Positions 9,176-19,469 of a stretch of 64,000 nt of DNA are shown here, in pieces; position 1 is the first letter of the stretch, and every line of letters starts with the position of its first letter. This stretch comes from Entamoeba invadens IP1 (taxonomy: Eukaryota; Evosea; Mastigamoebida; Endamoebidae): positions 995,408 through 1,059,407 of the forward strand of contig NW_004443692.1 in NCBI RefSeq assembly GCF_000330505.1. The letters are read 5' to 3'. The notes under the pieces were generated by a model that worked only from the letters and a program-made list of their open reading frames with translations, did not search any database and was not told the origin of the DNA. The position numbers were made by a program, and so were the translations under genes.

Positions 9176-10114
9176 ATGAGCATTTTTGGTAACGAAGTTG
9201 CCAAGAGGTTGATGAAGAAGAAAAACAAAAAAGGAAAAACATTTGATGAGGAGTTCCAAACGATCAGGGAGAGGTCGAGACAGACGGAACAACGCCTCCA
9301 AGGCGTTGCGAATAAAATCTCCAAACTGAAGGCAATACTCCAAGAGGCCTCAATTTTACAGGTTGACATATCAAATTGTTTGTCTGAGTTGGCTGTGGAT
9401 AATCCACACACCACACAAGTGGTGAACGGATTATACGAAGTGACAAATGAAATACTAAAGGAACAAGAGAAGTACAACTCCAGTGTTTTTTATAAGGTCG
9501 AAATACCACTCCTCTCGTTTTTGGAACAATTCAAAATTCTGAATAACAGGGATATGGAGCTTTTGAAAAGGAGAAAGGAGTTTTTGAAGGCGCAAAGCGA
9601 AGTCACGAAGAAAAAAAAGAAGAACAATTTCGAGTATGTTGAAAAGGCAAACGAGTTATACAGAAAGCAAAAGGAAAAGTATATGGCGTTGCGGAATGAG
9701 ATCAATAGCGATAGGTCGGTGGTGATGCGCGTCGTTCCTGTTGTTGTTGAGGATATAACGAAAAAAATGACGTTAGAAGGTTGTGGGTGTCTGAGAATGA
9801 ACGATACAACCTGGAAAAAGCTCACTGCGGTTGCCCAAAATTGCGACAAAAGGGGGGTGGAGACTCTTTGTGAACTTATTACCCCACCTGGAAAATCTGC
9901 AGTAACGCAGGAGGTCGTTCTTTCAAAGATTTCAAGTGTGTTCCACGCAAGAGTCGTGTACAATTATAACGCACTCAAACAAAACGAGCTGACCTTAAGA
10001 GAAGGAGACTGGGTCACCGTGTTGTCGAGCAACGGACAGTGGTGGGAAGGCGAGCTGAACGGGACAGTTGGTATTTTCCCTGCCAACTATGTCATTCGAG
10101 ACGTTGAGTCGTGA
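9176..10114 (+). CDS. BAR and SH3 domain protein (amphiphysin/RVS-like)
   Basis: 312 aa, no intron. The N-terminus is basic (VAKRLMKKKNKKGKTFDEEF), as in N-BAR proteins, and is followed by helical coiled-coil sequence to about residue 245 (for example EFQTIRERSRQTEQRLQGVA, ELLKRRKEFLKAQSEVTKKK). The SH3 domain (about 256-312) has ARVVYNYNALKQNELTLREG, the double Trp GQWWEG and GIFPANYV. Family role: sensing or making membrane curvature during endocytosis and linking it to actin through the SH3 domain. It shares design but little sequence with the neighbour at 7543-8852, so a recent duplication is unlikely. The ATG at 9176 is the first in frame. Confidence 0.9.
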   Translation: MSIFGNEVAKRLMKKKNKKGKTFDEEFQTIRERSRQTEQRLQGVANKISKLKAILQEASILQVDISNCLSELAVDNPHTTQVVNGLYEVTNEILKEQEKYNSSVFYKVEIPLLSFLEQFKILNNRDMELLKRRKEFLKAQSEVTKKKKKNNFEYVEKANELYRKQKEKYMALRNEINSDRSVVMRVVPVVVEDITKKMTLEGCGCLRMNDTTWKKLTAVAQNCDKRGVETLCELITPPGKSAVTQEVVLSKISSVFHARVVYNYNALKQNELTLREGDWVTVLSSNGQWWEGELNGTVGIFPANYVIRDVES

Positions 10115-11002
10115 AACTCATGTTTTATCGATTTTTTGTGTTTTTTATAGTTGTTAAACTATACGGTTTAGTTTAATCCTAACCTCGCAATTATTTTTTT
10201 TACTCTGAAATGTAACTTTAACTACATGGAAATGACGTTTTAAATGCGCGTTATTGACCACATATTTGGGATAATACCCCAACTTATTTCAATACACAAT
10301 TTAAAACAAAAACAAACTGTTCCATAAACAAAAACATTTTTTCTTTCTTTCTCACCTCCATATTTCCCACAAAAAAATGGAATTTTAGTAAGAAAACAAC
10401 CAACTTAGTTTGAAACAAACTTGACTTTTTTTATCGATTTTATTATTACACTTTATAATAACCAAAAAAATTGTAATAATATGACTTGAATTCGGCAATA
10501 TTTTCATTGTTTTCTTTTAATGCCACCTCAATAACCATTATTTGATAATAATATGTTGGGGGTTAAAATAGCCATCTTTCCAATTATTATTTCTTTATAA
10601 ATAGACATTTTGGTGAAAGACAATGGATTTTGCAATCCACTTATCCTTAATAATATACCAACCCATGTATCTACACAAAAAGAGTGTTTTAAACAACCGT
10701 CTATTATAATAAGGCAAATGAATTCATTTGGTGAAGCAAAGACTGACTAATTTAGAAATACAACTACGAAAAGTCCCGAATAAGTTAATGAAACAACACT
10801 CGTATTCGTTTGTAAAATAGAAGCCAAAACCCGTATATTGTGTATTTGTGTCCGCAAAATACACCCAAATTGTTCGAAGAAGAAAAAATTTCAAGTTGAA
10901 AAACCCGAACAAAGCCATCAATGTCTGCCAACACCACAGCAAAAATGGAACAAAAAAGAAAAAAAAAAGGACTAATTTTATACACAAGTAAAGTATCTGA
11001 AA
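10115..11002. other. Spacer upstream of receptor kinase
   Basis: 888 bp of AT-rich DNA without a supported gene. Short open frames at 10724-11032 on the minus strand and 10921-11169 on the plus strand overlap the receptor-kinase start and show no protein-like character. Confidence 0.6.
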
Positions 11003-14000
11003 ATGGCAATGGCTTTGAACAAAAGCGTCCAATGCCGGTTACCTCTTTTCACTCTATTCTTCTTGCTCTTCTTTTTACAGCGAGTATTTTCTATGTGTCC
11101 ACAAGGCTATTTTATCAACACGAATGGGGGGTGTTCGCCCGAATGCATTTTTGGAAAAAAGTGTATTAATGGGTGTTCCGAGCCAAATGTTTGTGACGAG
11201 TGTGACACATCATTTAATATCACGAAAAACTGTTTAAGATGTGCTGAAGGGTTTGTGTGGAATGGTGCTGGCAACTGTATGCAAATTCCTTATATAACGC
11301 AATGCACAGAATTTTTAAAGAACAATCAAAAGTTTACTTACAAAGTGACAAAAGACTCAAATTTTGAAATAAAAGTTTCACCCCAAGACGTCGTATTCTC
11401 AGAAACGTGGTGCTCTAAAGTAGTTCCCATATATCAACCGTTCACATATGGCGTTTGGCTTCAATTTCAAACTTCAGACCAAGAGGAGTTGATGGTGAGC
11501 ATTTTTGATAAGAGTTGCAAAGAGTCGAGTCACCTTTTTTTTTCTCTTCAGAAGTCGTGTGTTCTTGATGAGGCGTGTTTGTCAGAGGAAAAGAGTATGT
11601 GCATTTCGAATGGAACAAAACACACTTTTACAATAACGAAAGACCCAATTGTTGTGTTTGTCCATTCAGCTATCGGAGAATCAATACTTTCCGAATTTAG
11701 TCTGACTATATCTGTCGAGCAAAATCAGTGTGTTCCAAGTCCAACTACAATAGCATTTAATGACAACAATATAACAACACTAATTGTCGATCCAAACACC
11801 TTTGTATTGTCAAGAACAGCATGTCTTCAAGATGAAGCAAACATAAAGTGGTTTTCACTTGAAGGTGTCGATCAAAGAGTTCTTCTGAATTTATGTGAAT
11901 CGACTTATGCAGACGAAATTGCTCTTCAAGTCATCGACTTTGCATCAAGTGGTAAGTCATTCAATGACACGTTATGTGCTGGACTATCCGCCAATTGTTT
12001 AAATTACATTTCTGGAAATTGTGAGAATACAAAGTACTCGAAAATAGTTGTTAATGGGGGGTCGAAGACCCCAATTTATATCGGAATTACTATACCAAAT
12101 CGCGTCAATTACGGGTTGATAAAATTACACGTTGAAAAGATATGTCCTGAAAATTGTGGCTTTCATGGGACGTGCAATGAGCGGGTTGGGAAGTGTTTCT
12201 GTGAAGAGAATTACGTATTGAACGATCAAATATGTAGTCTCTGTGGAAATGGGATATTAGACACAACAGAAGACTGTGACGACTCATATTTAACAGATGT
12301 TCATTGTGACACGCATACCTGCAAATGTTATAGTGGATATTCTCCCCAACTTGTTGGAGGAAGAGTCCGTTGTATAATAGACACATGTGGGAATAACAGA
12401 ATCGACCCAAATGAAAGTTGTGAAGGGGGAGTCTTATGTGAGCGCTGTCAATGTCAAAATGGGAGTTACCCCCACCATCCAATACAATATGGATGTGTTC
12501 CCGAGACATGTGGAAATGGGCAGTTAGATGTGAATGAAGAGTGTGATGGTGGAGAAGGGTGTGTTGAGTGTTTGTGTGATAAGCAATTGATGTATTTTGC
12601 AAACAACAACATTGATTGTAAGAACACACAAGATCGAAACAAGTTAATATCGTCACTAACACCAACAATAGGGTTGTATATCTTTTTATACTTTGTGTTA
12701 CTTTTTGTCTATTATTTGAGGTATAATAATTTGAACGCAGTCATCACTAAAGCACACAAAGAAAAGGAAATGTACAACCAAATAATTATGACGGGGATTA
12801 TTCCCTTTTCTAAACAAAACGCACAAAAGATCACTAAACTCGACAATCCGTTCTTCAAAATATCCGCCGAAACGTTGGATTTTGGGGAAGACAAATTGGA
12901 GCTCAACCAACCCTATTACTTTTCTTTCACTTTACAAAATTTGTTTTCGAAAGTACTGCTGTTCACGTTCCATGGAGTCGACTCACATAAATACAGACTC
13001 ACGTTTAAACCACCCACTGGCGCAATTTTCACGAACGAAACAATACAAGTCAAAGCGACTTTGGTCATGTTGTGCACAACAAAAGTCACTGAAAAGGTGA
13101 AAGTGACTCTCAAATATGGCAAAAACAAGAAGGTGAACAAAGAGGTGTCTCAGGAGATTTTAAGGAAGTGCCCCGAAGTTGTTGGAGGGACTTTCTCGTC
13201 ATCACACCGCCTTACTATCAGTCGGTCGAGTCGGATCCTTAAGAAGTCATCCACTCTTCCCTCGAAAGTCTCTTCGTTCTATGTCAACTTAAGACTTCAA
13301 ACGGAGAGTGTCTTATCGTCTCGAATCGATTTGGATGAAATTGAAATCAAACAGCCACCGGTAGGGCAAGGCAGTTTTGGATTAGTGTATGAAGGGGTAT
13401 GGCGAGGCGCTGAAGTTGCTGTGAAGATGTTAAAAAGTGATATGTTTGACACAGAAACTCTTCTTCCCAGTTTCATGGAAGAATGCGAATTAATGGAAAG
13501 AATTCGAAGTCCATTTGTGTTAGGTTTTATTGGCAGTGTAGTGATGCCGGATCAACTCTGCTTACTCACAGAATTCTGTCCTTTGTTCTCCTTACGTAAA
13601 TTCATGAAGACAAATTCGATGAGCACACAACTGAAAGTTCGTATCTGCCAAGATATAGCTAAAGGGATGGACTACTTGCATCAGAACAATATTGTACACA
13701 GAGACTTGAAGAGCGACAACGTCTTAATGGTGTCTAAAAATCCGAATGAACCCGTTTGTGTTAAAATCTCTGATTTTGGTACCTCAGCACTCTTTGTGGA
13801 CACCAAGAGCGCAAAGAAAATCGTCGACATAGGAACACCAATGTACATGGCGCCCGAAGTCCATGACAAGAGTCTTGGAAATGCCAGTTTCAAGTGTGAT
13901 GTGTTCTCTTTTGCTATTTGTATATTAGAGATCTGGCTTACAAAGTCACCATACGACCCCGATGTTTTCGCTACACCAGCAAGTATCCAAGAATTTGTGA

Positions 14001-15087
14001 TGAGTGGAAAGCGCCCGCTGATACCAAAAGTGTGTGTATATAGAAGAATAATTCGAAAGTGTTGGCAACACAAACCACGCAGTCGTCCCACTTTTGCGGA
14101 GATCAGTAAGGAACTCGACGTCATCTACCAAAAAGTGTTTGAAGGAAGTCGAAGTCAACGTACGAGTTGTAACATTGGCGTTGTTACGACGGACACGGAC
14201 ACTGATNNNNNNNNNNNNNNNNNNNNNNNNNNNNNNNNNNNNNNNNNNNNNNNNNNNNNNNNNNNNNNNNNNNNNNNNNNNNNNNNNNNNNNNNNNNNNN
14301 NNNNNNCAGAGAAACAGAAAGCAGAAATAGTGAGAGTAAAACCACGGAGAGTCGATTTGAAACGTTGCGAAACATGCGACTGTCGACGAAATTGCCATTC
14401 AGAAAGGTCAAGAAAATTTCGTTTGATAACATCCTCGAGCTGAGCTCAGAGGACTACAACAACAGCGAGAATGAGAGAGATTATTCTGTCGTTGATATCG
14501 ACTCTTTTGAGACGCCAAGAATGAGTCTGTGCGAGAAAACACCAAGAGACTTCAATGAAGTCAAATTGCATCGACCAAGTTCGTCACTTCCGGAGTCACA
14601 ACTCTCCGAAATGGTAAACAAAAAGAATGAACAGCAAGTCAAGATGGAGGGCATAGTCGAGAAGAACGCAATGGATGAGACAACGGTGTTAGGAATGACA
14701 CAAACAAAGTCGAATGAGACTAATGAAAAATCAGTGGAAGCCACTAACTCGTCTTCAGGCGATGAAATCATTCAAATGATACTTGAGAAGTCCAAAACGT
14801 CACGTTTCATTAAGCCGAGTCGGGTGAGCGAAAGTGAAAATAAAAGTCTTCCAAAGATACAACAAGAGAATGTTGTACCATTTAAAAGTCTTTCTGGAGA
14901 CGGCAAAGCAACACCCGTTGACACAAATCACACATTATTATCACCAAAGGTGTGTACTAAGAAGTCTGTTGTCATCACAAAGGAAATTGTCAAATCAAAA
15001 AGGAAAACACGACTTGGAGAAAACATTATTTCGGTCCACGACATCAACACTAATGAGAAGCCAACAAACGTTCTCATTGCGAATTGA
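11003..15087 (+). CDS. Transmembrane receptor kinase (Entamoeba TMK), interrupted by an assembly gap
   Basis: Signal peptide about 1-30 (LPLFTLFFLLFFLQRVFS). The ectodomain has Cys-rich parts, including three CGNG-type repeats (CGNGILDTTEDCDDS, CGNNRIDPNESCEGG, CGNGQLDVNEECDGG) just before the membrane. One TM helix at about 555-576. An MSP-like domain (about 620-715) precedes a tyrosine-kinase-like domain (about 785-1040) with VGQGSFGLVYEG, VAVKML, HRDLKSDN, DFGTSA and GTPMYMAPE. At residue 1068 the sequence enters 100 N. After the gap a different frame is open back to the gap edge and runs 260 residues to a stop at 15087 as a Ser/Lys/Glu-rich tail. I infer that this is the same protein, because a 100-N gap is an arbitrary length and resets the frame. 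Ligand unknown. Confidence 0.88.
14207..14306. other. Assembly gap (100 N)
   Basis: Exactly 100 N, the usual placeholder for a gap of unknown size. The bases just before it are a short GGACAC repeat coding Thr-Asp-Thr-Asp, so a collapsed simple repeat in the receptor-kinase tail is a likely cause. Confidence 0.95.
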
Positions 15088-15154
15088 TGGTATTGTTATA
15101 TGTAACTAATTTATTATTATGTTTTTTTTATTAAACAATTAATTTAAGAACCAA

Positions 15155-16738
15155 TTAATCTAAATCATAAGCGTCGTCATTGTGAAGTGCATAATAGGGA
15201 TTAAAGTGTCGTAACATGATTTCTTTGGAAACCGCCAATACAACTTCGCGTTCATTGGTTTGATATCCGTCGACTAGTTTGAAGAACCCATTTTCAAACA
15301 TCAACTGGGTACTGTCATAGTTCTTACTATCTATTCTTCTTTTCAAATTACAGATTCGTAGAACTATTTTTACAAAATGGAGTGGGCCGTTCGTCTTATC
15401 TTATAGCATTAATGGGAGTTTCTCATATATTACCTTATTCTTACATAATTTGGTCAATTGGTCATCATTGATATTGAAGATGGTCATATAAAAGACACTA
15501 TTTAAGTATAAATTCATTATAAAATCAGTGCAATTCCCTTCCCACTCCATAACATAGTCGAAGCACCCTTCATCAAACGTCGTTTCTGAAACAATAAAGT
15601 CGGGATAACACAAAAAATGAAATAACAATTTTAAACCACTTCGATTGAGTGCCAAATTGGAGAGTTTGAATGAGTTATAAATAGACTTGATAATACCCGC
15701 TTTGATTAGAGCGGGAGATAGTATATTTATATATTCGGAAGCATTGACATTACTGATTGTATTCATACACAATCCATTGGACATTTTGATCGTCACATTT
15801 TGTTGCTTCAATTAGAAAAGGTAAAAGTAATTCTACTCTTTTACATTCAACTTTATTTTCTTGTGGCTGATAGAATTTTTTATTCACGACTCTCTTCATG
15901 ACCTTTTCCAGCATTTTATACCCATTGTAATGTAATTGGGAACAATAACACTCTAATATATGGGTCTTATAATGCTGGGAAACATCTCCAGACTCTAAAA
16001 TTGAATAAAAAGTGGTTGTCAGCAAGTCAAGTTGGTCTGAATTGAGTGCTTTTTCTTTCCAAGAGTCCATTAAAGGTTCAAATTTTAACATAAGTAATTT
16101 TCTATTACAGTCATGCGAAAAAGCTGTCGCGTTTGGAAAAACCTGTCTCGGGTGGTAATGAACTATTCTAGTACTATAAACAAATGATCTGAAATAGAAA
16201 ATGTTATTTGGAAATGCCGAATATTTTTATTCGATTTTTGTGAAATGACCCTGCAAATAAATCGAATAGAAGCTATACTGTATAGTAAGTAATTATAAAT
16301 TTACTATAAAATATTTTTTCAAGACAGGTTTTTCCAAACGCGACAGCTTTTTCGCATGACTGTATATTCAATATTTAAAAACAAGAAATGAATCAGTTCC
16401 ATCCCATTATCACCTAGCCATTTCACGTCCATTTCTTGTATATAATACTCACTAACGTTTATTAAAAGAATGTTCTTTTGTTCTTTGTTTGAGTTTAATA
16501 TTAAATACATAAGAAGATTATAGGCATCTTTCTTGATTTGTTCTTTCACTTTTGAATTCAATATTTGAAAGATGTAGATGTCGACTTCAGATGATAGCAT
16601 ATTCCTTACTATTCTTTCGTGTGTCTCAGGCTTATTCCCTTTAACATTTTGTAATATTTCTTTGAGTGCACTCGATTGTTGTGAAGGCTTATTCCACTTT
16701 TTTAACGGTGCTGCTTGTTGTTTAAACTTTTTTGACAT
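15155..16738 (-). pseudogene. Broken helical-repeat (ARM/HEAT-like) gene: MITE insertion, frameshift and stop
   Basis: The reading starts at ATG 16738 (MSKKFKQQAAPLKKWNKPSQ) and runs leucine-rich helical repeats to 16363, where a 255-bp MITE is inserted. Removing the MITE and one TA joins GAA TAT A to AT AGA AAA TTA CTT, restoring the frame into 16091-15750. Near 15790-15811 the frame shifts by one base (LLPFLIEATKCDDQ continues as KMSNGLCMNTISN). At 15401-15403 there is an in-frame TAA, after which the same frame carries clear coding sequence (DKTNGPLHFVKIVLRICNLK) to a final stop at 15155. The ancestral protein was about 440 aa with an acidic C-terminus. The design recalls importin-alpha-like ARM proteins, but I cannot assign it. 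Three independent lesions make a functional product unlikely. Confidence 0.85.
16108..16362. mobile_element. MITE 3, complete copy, 41-bp perfect terminal inverted repeats, inside a gene
   Basis: A 255-bp element flanked by TA at 16106-16107 and 16363-16364. Both ends begin CAGTCATGCGAAAAAGCTGT and are identical inverted copies for 41 bp. The centre has no coding capacity. A truncated second copy at 47858-48017 is identical over all 160 visible bases when compared with the minus strand here, implying recent spread. The TA duplication and CAGT ends fit the Tc1/mariner/pogo group. There is no GTTTGT donor at its edge, so removal as an intron is not supported. Confidence 0.92.
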
Positions 16739-17125
16739 ATCGACTTCAGTTCTTCAGTTATATTATATCTTATCTTATTAATAGTAAATTTATTATATTT
16801 AATAACTTGATAATTCAAAAAAAATATAAAAAAAATTAAAACATCATTTTCTTACTAATAATTATCTAAGAAAAAAATATTAGATTAAGTATAGATTTAT
16901 TTCATATTTAAAAATCTTCTTACTATAAAAAAATCGTGGATATGGTAAATTAAGAAAGAAATCAATAACAATTAGATGGATTTTTAATAAAATTTTCCCA
17001 AAATATTATAGTTTTTAAGGTCTATAAATTAATATATATATCGTCTTAAGACCGATTATATAACAAAGAACTCGAACTGAATTATTGAGGTATTTGACCG
17101 AACTCAAAAAGTAAAACAAAATCGA
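16739..17125. other. AT-rich spacer
   Basis: 387 bp between the broken helical-repeat gene and the 3' end of eIF4E. No coding sequence or repeat noticed. Confidence 0.6.
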
Positions 17126-17699
17126 TCAACAAATGATAGGCTCCAAAGTGGAATCATGTGGGTAATACATAACTGTAGCACCTTCGATATTGACTATTTC
17201 TTTCAACTTCTTTGCTATATTCTTCACAACACTTTGCCCTTTTGCTTCTACCCACACAGAAATCTTGCAATGTTGTCTGACAGAGAATGCTACCCCATTC
17301 ACGTACTCGGGATCAGGCATAGTCTCTCCTATCAAAGTGAGTAACTAATAGTTAATATATAGTTAAAGTACTACAAATTAATAGTACTAAGTAACAAACA
17401 ACGTCTCGCCAATACTTCTGTGTGCTTTCCCAGTTGGCACCAATCAGTATTATTTGCACTCTCCCACCTCCAACATTCATGTCATCTTCCCATATCGGTT
17501 TAATCCCTTTTTTAAACAACGAAACATCACTCCCGTTCTCCATCTTCGATAATAGAGGTATTGCGTCGTAAACTCCCCAAAAAGTTTCGGCGGTCGTCAC
17601 ATCACCCATCTCGACAATGTTCGCTCCGTAACTCCCCTGCGTCTTGTTACTAAATCCATCAAACCAAAACACCCACTTGCTGTATAATTGATGCTCCAT
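17126..17699 (-). CDS. Translation initiation factor eIF4E (cap-binding), one intron
   Basis: Exons 17699-17400 and 17344-17126 with a 55-bp intron (GTTTGTTACTT to ATTAG) give 172 aa. eIF4E motifs are in order: LYSKWVFWFD, TAETFWGVYDAI (dorsal Trp that contacts eIF4G/4E-BP), FKKGIKPIWEDD (cap-stacking Trp and the Glu that reads guanine), GGGRVQIIL, LLTLIGE and ISVWVEAKG. The first cap-stacking position (human W56, in KTWQANL) aligns with Tyr in GSYGANI, as in class II/4EHP-type eIF4E, and the Trp of GGRW is Val. The protein lacks the long N-terminal extension of animal eIF4E. It should bind capped mRNA; whether it promotes or represses translation cannot be told from sequence. Confidence 0.93.
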
Positions 17700-17937
17700 C
17701 TCTTTTTTTGAAGTTCTTCTCTTTTCTCTCTTTATTGTTTACTATTATTTTGTGGTTATTTTACTATATAATACTAACTCGAGAGTATTGGTATTATTTA
17801 TTAGTATTTTTATTCTAAATTATACCAACTGATATATTTATTTTTAAATAATAATAATATTATACAATAAACTAGAATAGAGTCTCATTGTTTCAAAACA
17901 ACAAGAAAACACACAACAGAGTTAGAAAAGTTAATGA

Positions 17938-18857
17938 TTAGACATCCTCAGAGGAGGACTCTGACTCATTTCCAAACACAATCTTAGTTTTAAGTTTGAC
18001 AATTTCAAAGTCTGGTTGTGTTAAGAATTTAATCATGAGGTCGTGGAATGTGTAAGATGGGTGCTGGAGGAGTGCTTGTAAAAATTGATTGAGCTCAAGT
18101 GCTCTCTGCTTCGTGAATTCTGGTTTAAACCTATAACCGGGGAAATACGCCGACATGAAAGTGTCTCCAGGGAATTTTGGGAAAGCACCCCATACCTTTG
18201 ATTGTGGCGTGTTGTCTCTGAACTCTTTTAGTTGATCTTTAAGTGATTGAAATTGGTTGTACCTTCGTTTCACAGTGAATTCCCCTGGTTTGTATTCGGT
18301 GTATGAGGACTGTATTATTAATTTACTATTAATGGATGGTTATCATACAGATATTTATATTAGTAAATAATAACTATAAAAGCTATATAAAAAGAACTAA
18401 AACAAACTCGAGTTGTGACTGTATAAATGATAAACTTCCCATTTGCATCTTGAATCACTTCTGGGTTGTCAACAGTCGTCTCTATAAACTCTGGGGCAAC
18501 ATAAGTCGTGTTGTTTGCAGACTCCGAGAGAACATCGTCGTACTTTTGTTTTTTCTCTTTTTCAGCTTCGAGGTCTGAGACAAAAAAATTGGAAGGAGTA
18601 AAAAAAGTGGACTCACCTTGTGGTTCGTCTGCCACAGCAAGTGGGTCTATTTTTTCGTCTTTTTTCTCTTCTTTTATAACAGAAATTTCTGTACTTTCCA
18701 CCACCTTGTCATTATTCACAATCTTCTCAATCGTTTGTCCATCAGTTTTGAGATTGTCCCCTTTCTCGTCGTTTTTTGGTTTTTCAAGATTATCTTCTGG
18801 TTGTGGCTGCGATTCTAATTTTTGCTCTTCGCTGTCGTTCAAATCTATGATATCCAT
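17938..18857 (-). CDS. PX-domain protein (sorting-nexin-like), one intron
   Basis: Exons 18857-18408 and 18309-17938 with a 98-bp intron (GTTTGTTTTAG to ACAG) give 273 aa. The first 130 residues are acidic, Lys/Glu-rich and probably disordered (MDIIDLNDSEEQKLES, VIKEEKKDEKID). The PX domain (about 132-255) follows: GKFIIYTVTTR joins SSYTEYKPGEFTVKRRYNQF across the splice; RRYNQF is the PI3P-binding arginine motif, and FPKFPG with YRFKPEFTKQRALELNQFL completes the fold. The tail ends in a Ser/Glu cluster (SESSSEDV). PX proteins recognise phosphoinositides on endosomes. There is no BAR domain, so it is a PX-only protein. The CAG acceptor differs from the usual TAG. Confidence 0.9.
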
Positions 18858-19469
18858 TCAGAAATTTGAGCTTTTTTAGTTTTTAAAATTAATTTGAACA
18901 ACCAAACTAAAGAAAAATGGTTTATAAGTATTTTTATGTTGTTCTATTTTATATTAGTTGATATGATTCATTTATTTTATAATTGATATTTTTATTTAAA
19001 ATACTAAAAATTTTAGATTCAAAAAGATATGTTTTTTTATTTTAGAACCATCTAAAATAATAGTTTTGTTATAATAATAAGTCTAGTTTTTTTAATTTTA
19101 TTTTAGTTTTGTTTTGATCTATCATTTTTTTACTAAAATAATTATGATTATTTAAAGCAAAATTTTTAATGTTATTTAATTATAGTTTTTTATAATTTAA
19201 ATTAATATCAATTACAAATTATGAAAATGATAAATTTTAATTATTAAAAAAATAAAAAATAACTAACTGAAAAAATCAACACATCAATTCACAGCCAAAT
19301 TCAAAATACGGGTTGGTTTGTTTTCGCACAAGTCAATCTTATTTTTAATCAAAACATAAACAGAGCCTTGTTTATCACTCATTTCGAAGTTATCAAATAT
19401 CGATTCGACAAGATTGAGAATACAAACAAACTTAAGTGGAAAATATGAGACTTTCAACAAAACAAATCG
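18858..19469. other. Divergent promoter spacer
   Basis: 612 bp of AT-rich DNA between the divergent PX-protein and M20 peptidase genes. It must carry both promoters. No element could be assigned with confidence. A minus-strand open frame at 19284-19475 has no protein-like signature. Confidence 0.6.

Noticed and set aside
3628..10915. Identical AACCCGAACAAAG upstream of both the RhoGAP and the receptor kinase as a promoter element
   Set aside because: Two 13-base matches in 64 kb of biased DNA can occur by chance, and distances to the starts differ.
16108..16362. MITE as a removable intron
   Set aside because: No GTTTGT donor or TAG acceptor at its edges, and the gene has two other lesions.
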